Shown: piece after piece, positions 42,990 through 52,873 of the stretch
Position numbering within the stretch: the first letter of the stretch is position 1
How the letters are laid out: each line of letters begins with the position of its first letter
From: Marinobacter alexandrii
GTDB lineage: Bacteria; Pseudomonadota; Gammaproteobacteria; Pseudomonadales; Oleiphilaceae
Direction of reading: 5' to 3'
NCBI RefSeq assembly: GCF_005871205.1
Contig: NZ_SWKM01000012.1
Span: 372,001-436,000, forward strand
DNA length: 64,000 bases
Program-made: the position numbers and the translations under genes
The notes under the pieces: generated by a model
Told to the model about the DNA's origin: nothing
Database searches by the model: none
Seen by the model: the letters and a program-made list of their open reading frames with translations, nothing else

Positions 42990-45900
42990 GACGCCGCCGA
43001 GGGGTGATCGGGTTTTTTGTTCATCACCGGGTTGCGGCCAATCTGGTGATGCTGGTGATGTTGCTGGGTGGTGTCCTGGCGCTGACCCGGATGAATATGC
43101 AGTTTTTCCCCACCTTCGCCCTCGACATTGTCAGTGTCCGGGTAGTCTGGAGCGGCGCCTCGGCGGAGGATGTCGAGCAGGGTATCACCGATCCGCTGGA
43201 GCAGCGGCTGCGAAGCGTCGACGGTCTGAAGAAAATGACGTCAACGTCGGCCCAGAGTGTGTCCTCCATCACCCTGGAGTTTCATGAGGGCACTGATCCC
43301 ATGCAGGCGCTGGACGACGTCAATCAGCAGGTGGATGAATTCACCAATCTGCCGGCGGACGCCGAAGAGCCTCAGGTCACCCGGATTGAACGCTACGAAC
43401 CGGTGGCACGATTACTGGTGTACGGGGACGTAGATCGCAGAGAATTAAGGGATTTGAGTTACCGGTTCGAAGACGAACTGCTGGAGCAGGGCATCGACCG
43501 GGTTGAAATCTCCGGCCTGCCGGAGCAACAGATCAGTATCGATGTGCCGGTTGAGCGACTGGAAACCCTCGGGCTGTCCCTGGAACAGATTGCCGACCGG
43601 GTCGCCTCTATTTCCCGGGATCTGCCTGCGGGCATGATGGCGCAGCAGGACGCCACCCGGGAGTTGCGGGCGGTGGAGCAGCGCCGGTCGGCCCAGGCCT
43701 TCGAGGACGTCACGGTACTTAGTGGTGAGCGGATTCAGTTGAGGCTGGGGGACATTGCCATCATCCGGCAGGAAGCCCGGGATAATCAGATGACCCTGAG
43801 TCGCAACGGTTATCCGGCGGCGGAGTTTGTGCTGCAGCGCGCCGAAAATGGCGATTCCCTGGCCTCGGCCCAGGTGCTGGATGACTGGCTGGAGAAAACC
43901 CGGCCGACGCTGCCGCCGTCCCTGACTCTGGAAGTGTATGATCAGTCCTGGCAGCTGTTGAACGACCGTATTTCCCTGCTGGTTAATAACGGGCTTGGCG
44001 GTCTGGTGCTGGTGGTCTGCCTGTTGTACCTGTTCCTGCCGGGGCGGGTGGCCGTGTGGGTGGCGATTGGCATACCCACCGCGTTCCTCGCGTCCATGGC
44101 TGTGCTGTGGGGCATCGGTGGCTCCATCAACATGATTTCACTGTTTGCCCTGATTATGGCGCTGGGGGTAATCGTTGACGATGCCATTGTTGTGGGCGAA
44201 GACGCCGATGCTCACGCGCGCATGGGAGAAGAGTCGATTTACGCTTCCGAAGGCGCAGCCAAGCGCATGGTATGGCCGGTTTTGGCGTCGTCCCTAACCA
44301 CGGTGGCGGCGTTCATGCCGCTGCTGGTGGTCGGCGGAGTGATCGGCAATATCCTGGGTGATATTCCCACCGTGATGATCTGTGTGCTGGTGGCTTCGCT
44401 TCTGGAGTGCTTTATTGTGCTGCCCGCGCACCTGCGTCACGCTTTCGTGCCCCGCGGCGGTTCTGGCAGCGAACAACAGCCTGCTCCTGCCAGCCGCAAC
44501 CCAGTGGCGCGTTTGCGATCCGGTTTTGAGCAGAAATTTGATCAGTTCCGGGAAGGCCGGTTTCGCCGGTTTTCCCTGCTTAGTCTTAAGCATCGGGGTG
44601 TAACCCTGGCTGGCGCAGTAGCACTGGCCCTGGTCACCGTCGGTTTGCTGGTCGGCGGCCGGCTTGGCTTCAATTTTTTCCCCACGCCCGAGCCCTCGAT
44701 TTTCTACGCCAACGTCAGTTTTGTGGCCGGCACCGATGAGCGCACCGTGGACCGGTTTCTGGACGACATGCGCCGTAGCCTGAACGAGACCGAGGCAGCC
44801 CTCGGCGGCGATCTGATACGGCACGCCATTACCCGCGAGGGCGCAACCCTTGGGTCCGGAGGACGGTCACGCACTGGTGAAGAGCTCGGTGCCATGTTCA
44901 TAGAGCTGGCGCCATCAGACCAGCGCCTGGTTCGCAATCCCGATTTCATAAACGAGTGGCGCAGCCGCCTGGCGCTGCCTGCGGGGCTGGACAATCTGAG
45001 TATCTCTGAGCGGCAAGCCGGACCACCGGGCCGGGATGTTAATGTGCGCCTGACTGGCGACGATGCCGAGTCCCTGAAAGCAGCCGGCGAAGCCCTGTCC
45101 CAGGCGTTATCAACTCTGCCGGGCGTGCTCGACGTGGAAGACGACATGCCCTGGGGGCGGGAACAGCTGATTTATCAGGTCAGCGCCTACGGCGAGGCCC
45201 TGGGCCTGACCACCTCTGATCTGGGCCGACAACTGCGGGCCGCCTTTGATGGCCGTATTGCCCAGATCTATCAGGATGGACGGGACGAAGTGGAAGTGCG
45301 GGTGCAGTTGCCCCAGGATCAGCGAGAGCGACTCTCGACGTTGTCACAGATGACGGTAAGAGTGCCGGATGGCCGCTTCGTGCCACTCAGCCAGGTTATG
45401 AACCTGGATCACCGGCAGGGCTTCGAAGCCCTTCGCCATGCCGATGGCAAGTTGGCGGTGGAGGTCACCTCTGGGCTGAATACCCAGGTCAGCACCACCG
45501 ACCAGATTCTCGACAGCCTGCAGGCCGAGGCCCTGCTGGAAATTGCCAGCCGCTATAACGTGCGCTACAGCTTCGAAGGCCGGGCTGCAGACCAGCGTGA
45601 AACCCTGGCGGACATGCAGACCGGCTTGATCATCGGCCTCGGCCTGATGTACGTGGTGCTGGTCTGGGTGTTCGCGTCCTGGAGTCTGCCGGTGATCGTC
45701 ATGGCGATTATTCCCTTTGCCTTGGTCGGAGCCCTGATCGGGCACTGGCTGATGGGACTACAGCTCACCATCCTGTCCCTGTTCGGGTTGTTTGGTTTGT
45801 CCGGAATAGTGGTCAATAACGCCATCATCCTCGTAGCTTTCTACAACCAGCAACGGAAAAAGGGCCTGGACATTACTGAAGCCCTGAACGAGGCCGCCGT

Positions 45901-46150
45901 TCAGCGCGTGCGGGCGGTGTTGCTGACCTCGTTGACTACCATCGGTGGCCTGTTGCCGCTGCTGTTTGAAACCTCGCTGCAGGCGCAGTTTCTGATACCC
46001 ATGGCGACCTCAATCGCATTTGGGCTCGGGCTGTCGACGCTGCTGGTGCTGCTGGTGATTCCGGCGCTGCTGTCCTGGCTGGAGCAGTTTCGGGAATGGC
46101 GCGCCCAACGACACGGCGAACATGCTCCTCTGATAGGAGTCGACGACTAG
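42986..46150 (+). CDS. RND-family transporter (HAE1-type)
   Basis: A 1054-residue inner-membrane proton-driven pump with the standard RND layout: first helix (about 12-32), large periplasmic loop, six helices (about 340-560), a second loop and final helices. The proton relay Asp pair is in GVIVDDAIVVGEDA. Start overlaps the adaptor stop by 4 bases. No outer-membrane channel gene is present in the operon, so a shared TolC-like protein would be needed. The pairing with a LolD/FtsX-type transporter 13 bases downstream suggests a lipid or envelope substrate rather than an antibiotic; that is inference. Confidence 0.93.
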   Translation: MRRRRGVIGFFVHHRVAANLVMLVMLLGGVLALTRMNMQFFPTFALDIVSVRVVWSGASAEDVEQGITDPLEQRLRSVDGLKKMTSTSAQSVSSITLEFHEGTDPMQALDDVNQQVDEFTNLPADAEEPQVTRIERYEPVARLLVYGDVDRRELRDLSYRFEDELLEQGIDRVEISGLPEQQISIDVPVERLETLGLSLEQIADRVASISRDLPAGMMAQQDATRELRAVEQRRSAQAFEDVTVLSGERIQLRLGDIAIIRQEARDNQMTLSRNGYPAAEFVLQRAENGDSLASAQVLDDWLEKTRPTLPPSLTLEVYDQSWQLLNDRISLLVNNGLGGLVLVVCLLYLFLPGRVAVWVAIGIPTAFLASMAVLWGIGGSINMISLFALIMALGVIVDDAIVVGEDADAHARMGEESIYASEGAAKRMVWPVLASSLTTVAAFMPLLVVGGVIGNILGDIPTVMICVLVASLLECFIVLPAHLRHAFVPRGGSGSEQQPAPASRNPVARLRSGFEQKFDQFREGRFRRFSLLSLKHRGVTLAGAVALALVTVGLLVGGRLGFNFFPTPEPSIFYANVSFVAGTDERTVDRFLDDMRRSLNETEAALGGDLIRHAITREGATLGSGGRSRTGEELGAMFIELAPSDQRLVRNPDFINEWRSRLALPAGLDNLSISERQAGPPGRDVNVRLTGDDAESLKAAGEALSQALSTLPGVLDVEDDMPWGREQLIYQVSAYGEALGLTTSDLGRQLRAAFDGRIAQIYQDGRDEVEVRVQLPQDQRERLSTLSQMTVRVPDGRFVPLSQVMNLDHRQGFEALRHADGKLAVEVTSGLNTQVSTTDQILDSLQAEALLEIASRYNVRYSFEGRAADQRETLADMQTGLIIGLGLMYVVLVWVFASWSLPVIVMAIIPFALVGALIGHWLMGLQLTILSLFGLFGLSGIVVNNAIILVAFYNQQRKKGLDITEALNEAAVQRVRAVLLTSLTTIGGLLPLLFETSLQAQFLIPMATSIAFGLGLSTLLVLLVIPALLSWLEQFREWRAQRHGEHAPLIGVDD

Positions 46151-46163
46151 AGGCAGATTTTCG

Positions 46164-46907
46164 ATGGGACAAGCTTTGCTAAGGGTTCACGGACTGGCCA
46201 AAGGCTTCCGCAGTGGCAGCGAGCAGATCCCGGTGCTGGCGGACCTGGCCTTAACCCTGAACCAGGGCGAGTCCATGGCGTTAATGGGCCGGTCCGGATC
46301 CGGTAAAAGCACCCTGTTGAATCTGCTCTGTGGCCTTGAGCATCCGGACGCGGGCGTCATCGATATCGATGGGCAACACTTTGACGGCAGCCAGGCTCAT
46401 GATCGCCGCGCACAGTCCCGGTGCTGGGCCGATCTCCGGCGCCAGCGCATCGGTGTGGTATTTCAAGATGCCAACTTGATGCCCGCCATGTCACTGCTCG
46501 ACAACGTTCGGCTAAGGGCCCGGCTGGCTGGTCAGGACGATTTGGGCTGCTTGGCCTGGCTCGAACGCCTGGGCATCGGCGCCCTGGCGGATCGGTTCCC
46601 CGATCAGGTCTCGGGTGGTCAGCGTCAGCGTGCGGCCCTGGCGATGGTGTTTGCCATGCAACCGGCGCTGATCCTGGCGGATGAGCCGACTGGCAGCCTG
46701 GACCGGCACACTGCCGATGACGTTGCCGATGAATTGTTCCGGCTTCAGGCCGAACACGGTTGCGCCCTGATTCTCGCCACCCACGACGCTGAACTCGCGG
46801 CCCGCTGTGGCCAGCGCCTGGATCTGGCGCACCTCTCTTGCTCTGCAGCGCCTTCGCCATCTTCCATGTCTTCTACCAGCCCAGCGCCTGCTGACCGGTC
46901 CCAGTGA
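46164..46907 (+). CDS. LolD/MacB-like ABC transporter ATP-binding protein
   Basis: A 247-residue ABC ATPase. Walker A GRSGSGKST (42-50), signature VSGGQRQRAALA, Walker B ALILADEPTGSLD and switch His in LATHDAEL. This group energises FtsX-like permeases for lipoprotein transfer or mechanotransmission, not classic import. The C-terminus ends in a Ser/Pro-rich tail. Overlaps the permease gene by 4 bases (ATGA), confirming partnership. Confidence 0.92.
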   Translation: MGQALLRVHGLAKGFRSGSEQIPVLADLALTLNQGESMALMGRSGSGKSTLLNLLCGLEHPDAGVIDIDGQHFDGSQAHDRRAQSRCWADLRRQRIGVVFQDANLMPAMSLLDNVRLRARLAGQDDLGCLAWLERLGIGALADRFPDQVSGGQRQRAALAMVFAMQPALILADEPTGSLDRHTADDVADELFRLQAEHGCALILATHDAELAARCGQRLDLAHLSCSAAPSPSSMSSTSPAPADRSQ

Positions 46908-49210
46908 TGACCCTGTTTGCCGCACTGTTCAGCCATTACCGGCGTCACCCGCTGCAGCTGCTCGCCCTGGCAATCATGATTGTGGTTGCCACCATGTTGT
47001 GGACCGGGGTCAGTCATCTCACCCACCAGGCCAGGGCCAGTTTCGGTCAGAGTGAGCAGGCGGTAGCGGAGCGGCGGCAAGTGGTGCGTTCGGACGGGCA
47101 GTCGGTTGCGGTAGCTGATTTCGTGACCCTGCGCCGAGCCGGTGTCTGCGTCATGCCCTGGCTTGAGGTGCAGCGACCGGATGCTCAGGGCCGGGTGGTG
47201 GGCGTGGACGGGTTAGCGGCCAGCTGTTTTGCCGGTGCCGGCGAAGCGGCGCAAGCCTGGAATCAGCCCCTGAACGGCAAGCCCTTCCTGGATATTCGCG
47301 ATGCCGCAGCCCTGACTACCGGCCCCGACGATCGGTCAGCCGAGTTGACGCTGCTGGTGGCGGAGCAGGTCACCGAGGCTGCCTTGCCCGAGGGCTATCG
47401 CCTGAGCCGCTTCAGCCTTGGCCCCGATACCGGGGAGTTGGGTGAGAGCTTCCTGCTGAATCTGGATGCCCTTGGCGTGCTGGTGCTGTTGATCACCGCC
47501 TTGCTGCTGCGCAGCGTGTATCAATTAGGGCTGGCCCAACGCCGGGACAGTTTCGCTCTGTTGCACCGGTTCGGCGTGCCGCCGGTGTCGGTTAATCGCT
47601 TGCTGGTGCTGGAAATGGCCCTGTTGGCCGGGCTCTGTGTGATACCGGGTGTGGCGTTAGGGCGTTTGCTGGCCGGGCTTCTGGGCAGCGGATTCGGTCA
47701 GGCCCTGGACAACCTGTTCGATGCGCCGCTGTACGCGGGTCAGGAGGCGAGTTGGCTCTCGTCGGTTCTGACCATGATGGCGGTGGTGATGGTGGTCTGC
47801 CTGATTGATCTGATCCGACCGGTTTCGCGGGCGCCGGTAATGCTCCTGGCCGGGCAGCGACAATCTCTGGCCCTGGCGGCGCTGCTGCTCGGGCTGGCGC
47901 TGGCCATGGTGGCGTCGTCGCTGGTGCCGGTGTTTATTGCCGTTGCCCTGGTGTTTGTCGGCGCCGGGTTACTGGCCCCAATCCTGATGTCAGGTCTGGC
48001 TCAACGCCTCGCCCGGGCTGCGCCGGACCCGCTCAAACGCTGGCACTTTGCCGAGTTTGGCGTTCTGGCCCGGCGCCTGGCGCTGCCACTGGTGGCACTG
48101 CAGTTTGCGCTGGCCATGGTGTTGGCGGTGCAGGCGCTGGTGACGGTGTTTGAAGCCACTTTTGATGAGTGGCTGTCCCAGCGACTGGCGGCGGACTTCT
48201 TTGTTGAGGTGCCTGCGGGTGCGGATAGCGGCCCCGGCGTCGACTGGCTGGCGGCCCAACCTGTGCTGGCAGCCAGCGGCGATTGGCAGCGGGTGGTCCG
48301 GGGCGAGGCGGAGCTGATGATGGCAGACGCCGCGTCGCACTCGGAGACAGGGCCGGGACAGCGCGTCGATCTGTTGGCGGTGGCGCCGGTCGGCCGGCTG
48401 CTGACCCAGTGGCGCCTGCAGGCAGCCGCAGACCAACCCTGGCAGGCCTTTGCCCGGGGCGAGGGCATCATGATCAATGAACAACTCGCGCGCCGGCAGG
48501 AGTTGGCGGTGGGTGAAACCCTCAACCTGACAGTGGCCGATGAAACCCTGTCATTGCCCGTTTTGGCCATCTATCCCGACTATGGCCGTCCGGCCGGTGA
48601 GGTGCTGCTTAACGCCGGGCTTTTGCCGGCGGCGTTCCAACCCGGATTCGAGAGTCTGTCGATCAACCCGGGCGATCTGGACATGGCCACCGTGGTGTCG
48701 GGGCTGCAGCGGGTATGGCAGGTGGAGACGGTGACGGTGCGGAACAATGAGCGGATTCGGGAGCTGGCGGATACCGTGTTCGACCAGACATTCCTGCTGA
48801 CCCGCGCCATGACCGTGCTGACTTTGATCCTGGCGGCCGCTGCGTTGCTGATTATGGGCTGGGTGTTCTTCTCAACCAGGGTCTGGTACTACCGGCTATT
48901 GGCGGTGTGGGGCTTGCGCGACAGGGAGGTGGCCGGCCAGATGGTGCGCCTTGCCGTCAGCCTGACTATTGGCATTGCGGTGTTGGCTTTGCCGTTGGGT
49001 ATCTGGCTGACCTGGGTGCTGGTGCACCGGATCAACCCTTTGGCCTTTGGCTGGTCATTGCCGATGGCAGTGTATCCGGAGTTCTGGGTAGAGTTGATCG
49101 GGCTCAGCCTGTTGATTGGCCTGAGCATCGCTGCGCTGATGCGTCGTCAGCTCCAGCAGCCAGCCACCATTCCGGCATCCGCCGGCAGTCTGTCTGGAGG
49201 TGATCGATGA
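46904..49210 (+). CDS. FtsX-like ABC transporter permease
   Basis: A 768-residue permease with two FtsX modules: one N-terminal helix (about 15-35) and a periplasmic domain, three helices (about 190-315), a middle pair and then a second set (about 625-755). It is about double the length of LolE/LolC, so a single chain may form the full membrane part. The large second periplasmic domain (about 420-620) is probably a cargo-binding or mechanical element. Start overlaps the ATPase stop by 4 bases; its own stop overlaps the AttH-like start by 4 bases. Confidence 0.88.
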   Translation: MMTLFAALFSHYRRHPLQLLALAIMIVVATMLWTGVSHLTHQARASFGQSEQAVAERRQVVRSDGQSVAVADFVTLRRAGVCVMPWLEVQRPDAQGRVVGVDGLAASCFAGAGEAAQAWNQPLNGKPFLDIRDAAALTTGPDDRSAELTLLVAEQVTEAALPEGYRLSRFSLGPDTGELGESFLLNLDALGVLVLLITALLLRSVYQLGLAQRRDSFALLHRFGVPPVSVNRLLVLEMALLAGLCVIPGVALGRLLAGLLGSGFGQALDNLFDAPLYAGQEASWLSSVLTMMAVVMVVCLIDLIRPVSRAPVMLLAGQRQSLALAALLLGLALAMVASSLVPVFIAVALVFVGAGLLAPILMSGLAQRLARAAPDPLKRWHFAEFGVLARRLALPLVALQFALAMVLAVQALVTVFEATFDEWLSQRLAADFFVEVPAGADSGPGVDWLAAQPVLAASGDWQRVVRGEAELMMADAASHSETGPGQRVDLLAVAPVGRLLTQWRLQAAADQPWQAFARGEGIMINEQLARRQELAVGETLNLTVADETLSLPVLAIYPDYGRPAGEVLLNAGLLPAAFQPGFESLSINPGDLDMATVVSGLQRVWQVETVTVRNNERIRELADTVFDQTFLLTRAMTVLTLILAAAALLIMGWVFFSTRVWYYRLLAVWGLRDREVAGQMVRLAVSLTIGIAVLALPLGIWLTWVLVHRINPLAFGWSLPMAVYPEFWVELIGLSLLIGLSIAALMRRQLQQPATIPASAGSLSGGDR

Positions 49211-50328
49211 CGTTTTGTGTGCGTTCGATTCACTTTCCGTTCTTTTTTCGAGTATTGGCGTCATTTTTGTGGCTTTTTCTGGCTGTCGGCTGCTCTGGGG
49301 AGTCCGAGGACAGCGGCTTTGCCGGACTCGCCGAATCGCAACAGGCAGGCACCGACGTACCTTTCCTGCAGCCGGGCCCGGGCGACCGGCTCAAATTCCC
49401 AGAGGATTTCGGGCCCCACCCCCAGCACCGCATCGAATGGTGGTACTTGACTGCCAATCTCGAAAACCAGGCGGGCGAGCCGCTGGGCCTGCAATGGACG
49501 CAGTTTCGTCAGGCCCTGACCCCGAGGTCGGCGAACGCGACACCGCCGGCGCCAGCCCAGTGGCCATTGCAGGCGGCGTGGATGGCTCATGGCGCACTCA
49601 GTTGGCGTGGTCAGCATCATTTTGCCGAGCGGCTGGCCCGGGCCGACGTTGGTCACGCCGGTGCTACGGCACAACCGTTCGAGGTCTGGCTCGATGACTG
49701 GCGGCTTACCAGTACGGGCGAGTCCGGCCGTTGGCGGTTGCAGGTGTCGGCGGATAATTGGTCCTACGATTTATTCCTGCGGCTGAACGGCCCGCCGGTG
49801 GCGCACGGTGACCGGGGCTTCAGCGCCAAGTCGGCCAGTGGTGAGGGCTCCATGTATTTCAGCCTGGTGGATATTGCCATTGCGGGTAAGGTCACCATCG
49901 ACGGCGAAACCCAGAAGGTCCGCGGCAAGGGCTGGTTTGATCGGGAGTGGAGCAGTCAGCTGCTGAAAACCGGGCAGCAGGGTTGGGACTGGTTCGCCCT
50001 GCACCTGGATTCCGGAGACAAACTGATGGCGTTCCGGTTACGGGAGGACGGCGGTGCGTTTGTCTCCGGCACCTGGATTACCAAAGAGAGGGAAGCAGTG
50101 GCGCTGAGTTCCGACGACCTGACGCTAACCCCGGAAGCCGAGACCGAGGCAACACCAACCCACTGGCGGCTGCAGGTGCCCCGTTATGGGGTTGATTTGG
50201 AGATTGCCGCGCCGCCCGGTGAATACCGTAATGAGGGACAATACCCGTACTGGGAAAGCCCGGTCAGCGTCAGCGGTAGTCACTCGGGGGAAGGCTACAT
50301 GGAGTTGACCGGGTACGAGGCGGAGTAG
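49207..50328 (+). CDS. AttH/CrtC-like lipocalin-fold lipoprotein
   Basis: A 373-residue lipoprotein with probable lipobox AVGC near residue 29 and a Ser/Glu-rich linker. The AttH/CrtC signature is FGPHPQHRIEWWYLTANLEN; a second is GKGWFDREWSSQLL and the double lipocalin-like fold extends to the C-terminus. Related CrtC proteins hydrate carotenoids, but AttH-like members beside LolD/FtsX-type transporters have no proven chemistry; a lipid-binding or hydrolytic role at the membrane is likely. Last gene of the operon (4-base overlap upstream), ending 5 bases from the convergent Anbu gene. Confidence 0.85.
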   Translation: MTFCVRSIHFPFFFRVLASFLWLFLAVGCSGESEDSGFAGLAESQQAGTDVPFLQPGPGDRLKFPEDFGPHPQHRIEWWYLTANLENQAGEPLGLQWTQFRQALTPRSANATPPAPAQWPLQAAWMAHGALSWRGQHHFAERLARADVGHAGATAQPFEVWLDDWRLTSTGESGRWRLQVSADNWSYDLFLRLNGPPVAHGDRGFSAKSASGEGSMYFSLVDIAIAGKVTIDGETQKVRGKGWFDREWSSQLLKTGQQGWDWFALHLDSGDKLMAFRLREDGGAFVSGTWITKEREAVALSSDDLTLTPEAETEATPTHWRLQVPRYGVDLEIAAPPGEYRNEGQYPYWESPVSVSGSHSGEGYMELTGYEAE

Positions 50329-50333
50329 GCCGT

Positions 50334-51059
50334 TCAGCTGGTCGTTGGGGGTTCCAGACTGGAGAACAGCTCCTGGATGCCGCTGTGCCACTGCTGTCGC
50401 AGCGCGTGGAAATATTCACACTGGTCTTCCACCCGCGCCATCAGGCAGGGTTTGAGGGCGTCTTTGCGATAGATCGCAACGTCCAGGGGCATGCCCACCG
50501 ACAGGTTGCTCTTCATGGTTGAATCAAAGGAGATCAGGGCGCACTGATAGGCCCGATCCAGCGGTGTCCGGTAGTTCACGATCCGGTCGAGGATTGGTTT
50601 GCCGTACTTGGATTCGCCAATCTGGAAGTAGGGTGTTTCCTCGGTGGCCTCAATGAAGTTACCTTCGGGATAGACGTTGAACAGCCGCGGTGCTTCGCCC
50701 TTGATCTGTCCCCCGAGAATCAGCGAGCAACTGAAATCCACGTGGCTTAGCTTGCCGTCCGGGTTGTCCCGGCGGATCACTTCGCGCATGGTCTGGCCCA
50801 CGATTTCGGCGGTTTCAAACATTGTGGCGGTATTGAGCACGTTGGTGGTGTCGGTGCCGGCGCGGCGTTCCAGCAGGCTGATGACACTCTGACTGGTGGC
50901 CAAATTGCCGGCGGACAGCAACACCAGCTCTCGTTCGCCCGGCTGCTCGAACACATGCATCTTACGGAAGGTCGAAATCTGGTCGAATCCGGCATTGGTC
51001 CGGGAATCCGATGCAAACACCAGCCCGTCGGCCAGTCGCATCGCTACGCAATAAGTCAT
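50334..51059 (-). CDS. Anbu proteasome-type protease
   Basis: A 241-residue Ntn-hydrolase of the Anbu (ancestral beta subunit) family. After removal of Met1 the nucleophile would be Thr2 (MTYCVAMRLADGLVFASDSRTN), with the beta-subunit pattern of Asp and Lys following (FASDSRTNAGFDQISTFRKMHVF). The family forms helical or ring assemblies and is nearly always found with the ATP-grasp, alpha-E and transglutaminase genes upstream here. Substrate is unknown; the cluster may make and turn over a peptide tag. It lies 93 bases after the transglutaminase gene. Confidence 0.92.
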   Translation of the reverse strand: MTYCVAMRLADGLVFASDSRTNAGFDQISTFRKMHVFEQPGERELVLLSAGNLATSQSVISLLERRAGTDTTNVLNTATMFETAEIVGQTMREVIRRDNPDGKLSHVDFSCSLILGGQIKGEAPRLFNVYPEGNFIEATEETPYFQIGESKYGKPILDRIVNYRTPLDRAYQCALISFDSTMKSNLSVGMPLDVAIYRKDALKPCLMARVEDQCEYFHALRQQWHSGIQELFSSLEPPTTS

Positions 51060-51152
51060 AAAGCCCTCCTGCCAGGCTCCAATAATGCGCGTAGTCTAAA
51101 ACGAATTCAGCCGTAACGTGAGCGCTTTATTGTGCGTTTTTTGGCAGTTTTG

Positions 51153-51938
51153 TTACTGCGCTTGCGCCGCCTCGGTCACCCACGCCCGGGTCTCCATGTG
51201 CTCGTTTCCGCCGCCATTGCGCATGCCGCGAACGGGCGCTACATCCAGGTAGTCCAGACCGACCGCGAGTTTCAGGTGGCTTTCGGCCACATTCAGGGTG
51301 TTAACCACATCGAAGGTTTGCCAGTTACTGCCCAGCCAGACCTCAGCCCAGGCATGGGTGGCGACGTGGTCATCACTCACCGAATGAATGTAGCCACTGA
51401 CATAGCGCGCCGGCACGCCGATGTGGCGGCAACAGGCGATGAAGATGTGGGTGTGATCCTGGCAGACGCCAGCGCCGAGTTTGAAGGCTTCAGCCGCCGT
51501 ATGGGTCACATTGGTGACGCCTGGGGTGAACGCAATGTGCTCCCGCAGATGCTTCATCAGGCGAACCAGGCTGCGTTTGTTGGGCGAGTACTGTTCGGCG
51601 AACGCCTTCAGGTCATCGTCCATTTCGGTCAGCGGGGTGTCGCACAAAAATACCTCAGGTGGAAACGGTGAGTCGTCCCGGGTCAGCGGCTTTCCGGTCA
51701 GGTCGACAATGCCCTCGGCGACCAGGGTGATACTTGGAAACGCCTTTTTCAGGGTCATCACCGTGACCGGGTTGCCATAACCATCGATCATGTCGCTGGT
51801 TTCGCCCGGGATGTCCAGGTGCCATTCGAAGATACGCTGCTGGGGCGTGTTCCGGGGCGTCAGCCGGATGTACTGGATACTGTTGCGCACCGGTGATTCG
51901 TAGGTGTAGGTCGTCTCGTGACGAATATGCAGTCTCAT
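51153..51938 (-). CDS. Transglutaminase-like cysteine protease
   Basis: A 261-residue transglutaminase-superfamily protein. The catalytic triad is Cys159 (GAGVCQDHTH), His195 (THAWAEVWL) and Asp210 (FDVVN). The N-terminal domain RLHIRHETTYTYESPVRNS is the bacterial transglutaminase N-terminal domain. The start at 51938 overlaps the alpha-E stop by 4 bases (ATGA), which excludes an in-frame start 9 bases earlier. It may act as a peptidase or isopeptidase on the product of the ATP-grasp enzyme. Confidence 0.92.
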   Translation of the reverse strand: MRLHIRHETTYTYESPVRNSIQYIRLTPRNTPQQRIFEWHLDIPGETSDMIDGYGNPVTVMTLKKAFPSITLVAEGIVDLTGKPLTRDDSPFPPEVFLCDTPLTEMDDDLKAFAEQYSPNKRSLVRLMKHLREHIAFTPGVTNVTHTAAEAFKLGAGVCQDHTHIFIACCRHIGVPARYVSGYIHSVSDDHVATHAWAEVWLGSNWQTFDVVNTLNVAESHLKLAVGLDYLDVAPVRGMRNGGGNEHMETRAWVTEAAQAQ

Positions 51939-52873
51939 TGGTGCCACCCCATGTAGTCTTTCTGAATTTGACCGGCAATGCGCTGAATCCTTGCCAGGAA
52001 ATCCACGAGGTAGTCATGTAGGCCACGCTCTTCGATGTAGTCGGTATCACCGAAACGGATGTTGGCATAGAGGCTTGAGGCCATGCGCCGGGCTCGCTGG
52101 GCAGAACCACTTTCAACCCGATCGAGCAGGCCGGCAATCTCTTCCAGGCAGCTGTGCAGGGAGCGCGGCAGTTCATGGGACAGAATCAGCAATTCCGGGA
52201 CACTGGTAGGATCCAGGCTGTGCCCGTAAGTGTTTTGGTAGGCCTCAAACGCCGCCAGGGAATTCAGCAGGGCGGTCCACTCGAAGAAGGACTGGGTGGC
52301 CTGTTCCTCCATCGACTTCATCGCCATGACATGGCGAATATCCAGTACTCGCGCGGTGGTATCTGCCCGCTCTATGATCGTGCCCAGGCGCAGGAAGTGG
52401 AAGGCATCGTTGCGCAACAGGGTGCCGTAGGCGGCGCCCCGGAACATGTGCGAGCGTTCGCGAATCCAGTCGAACACGGAGCTGGCGTTGGATTCGGTGA
52501 CACCCTCTTTTTGCAGTACTTTCAGGTCCAGCCAGGCCCGGTTAATGGTTTCCCAGACATCGGCCGACAGGTTGCCCCGAACATGGAGTGCATTATCCCG
52601 GGCGTTACGGATGTAGTTGAAGACACTGGCCGGGTGCTGGTCGTCCAGCAACAGGAAGTCGATCAGATTCTGGGGGGTGATCTCGTCATGGTGTTGGAAG
52701 AAATCATCGTAGGTTCCAGAGACCAGTAGCGGCACGGAAAGTTGCTCGGTGCGGTCTTCCGGAACGTCGATCAGGGCCATCTTCAAACTGACGTCCAGTT
52801 GTCTGGCCTGGCTCTCTGCCCGTTCCAGGTAACGGGCCATCCAAAACAGGCTGGAGGCTGCGCGGCTCAGCAT
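51935..52873 (-). CDS. Alpha-E domain-containing protein
   Basis: A 312-residue all-helical protein of the alpha-E (DUF403) family, recognised by the N-terminus MLSRAASSLFWMARYLERAESQARQLD in part and by RERSHMFRGAAYGTLLRNDAFHFLRLG. Always paired with a circularly permuted ATP-grasp enzyme; overlaps that gene by 7 bases and the transglutaminase gene by 4. Thought to assist the ATP-grasp partner, activity unknown. Confidence 0.92.
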   Translation of the reverse strand: MLSRAASSLFWMARYLERAESQARQLDVSLKMALIDVPEDRTEQLSVPLLVSGTYDDFFQHHDEITPQNLIDFLLLDDQHPASVFNYIRNARDNALHVRGNLSADVWETINRAWLDLKVLQKEGVTESNASSVFDWIRERSHMFRGAAYGTLLRNDAFHFLRLGTIIERADTTARVLDIRHVMAMKSMEEQATQSFFEWTALLNSLAAFEAYQNTYGHSLDPTSVPELLILSHELPRSLHSCLEEIAGLLDRVESGSAQRARRMASSLYANIRFGDTDYIEERGLHDYLVDFLARIQRIAGQIQKDYMGWHQ

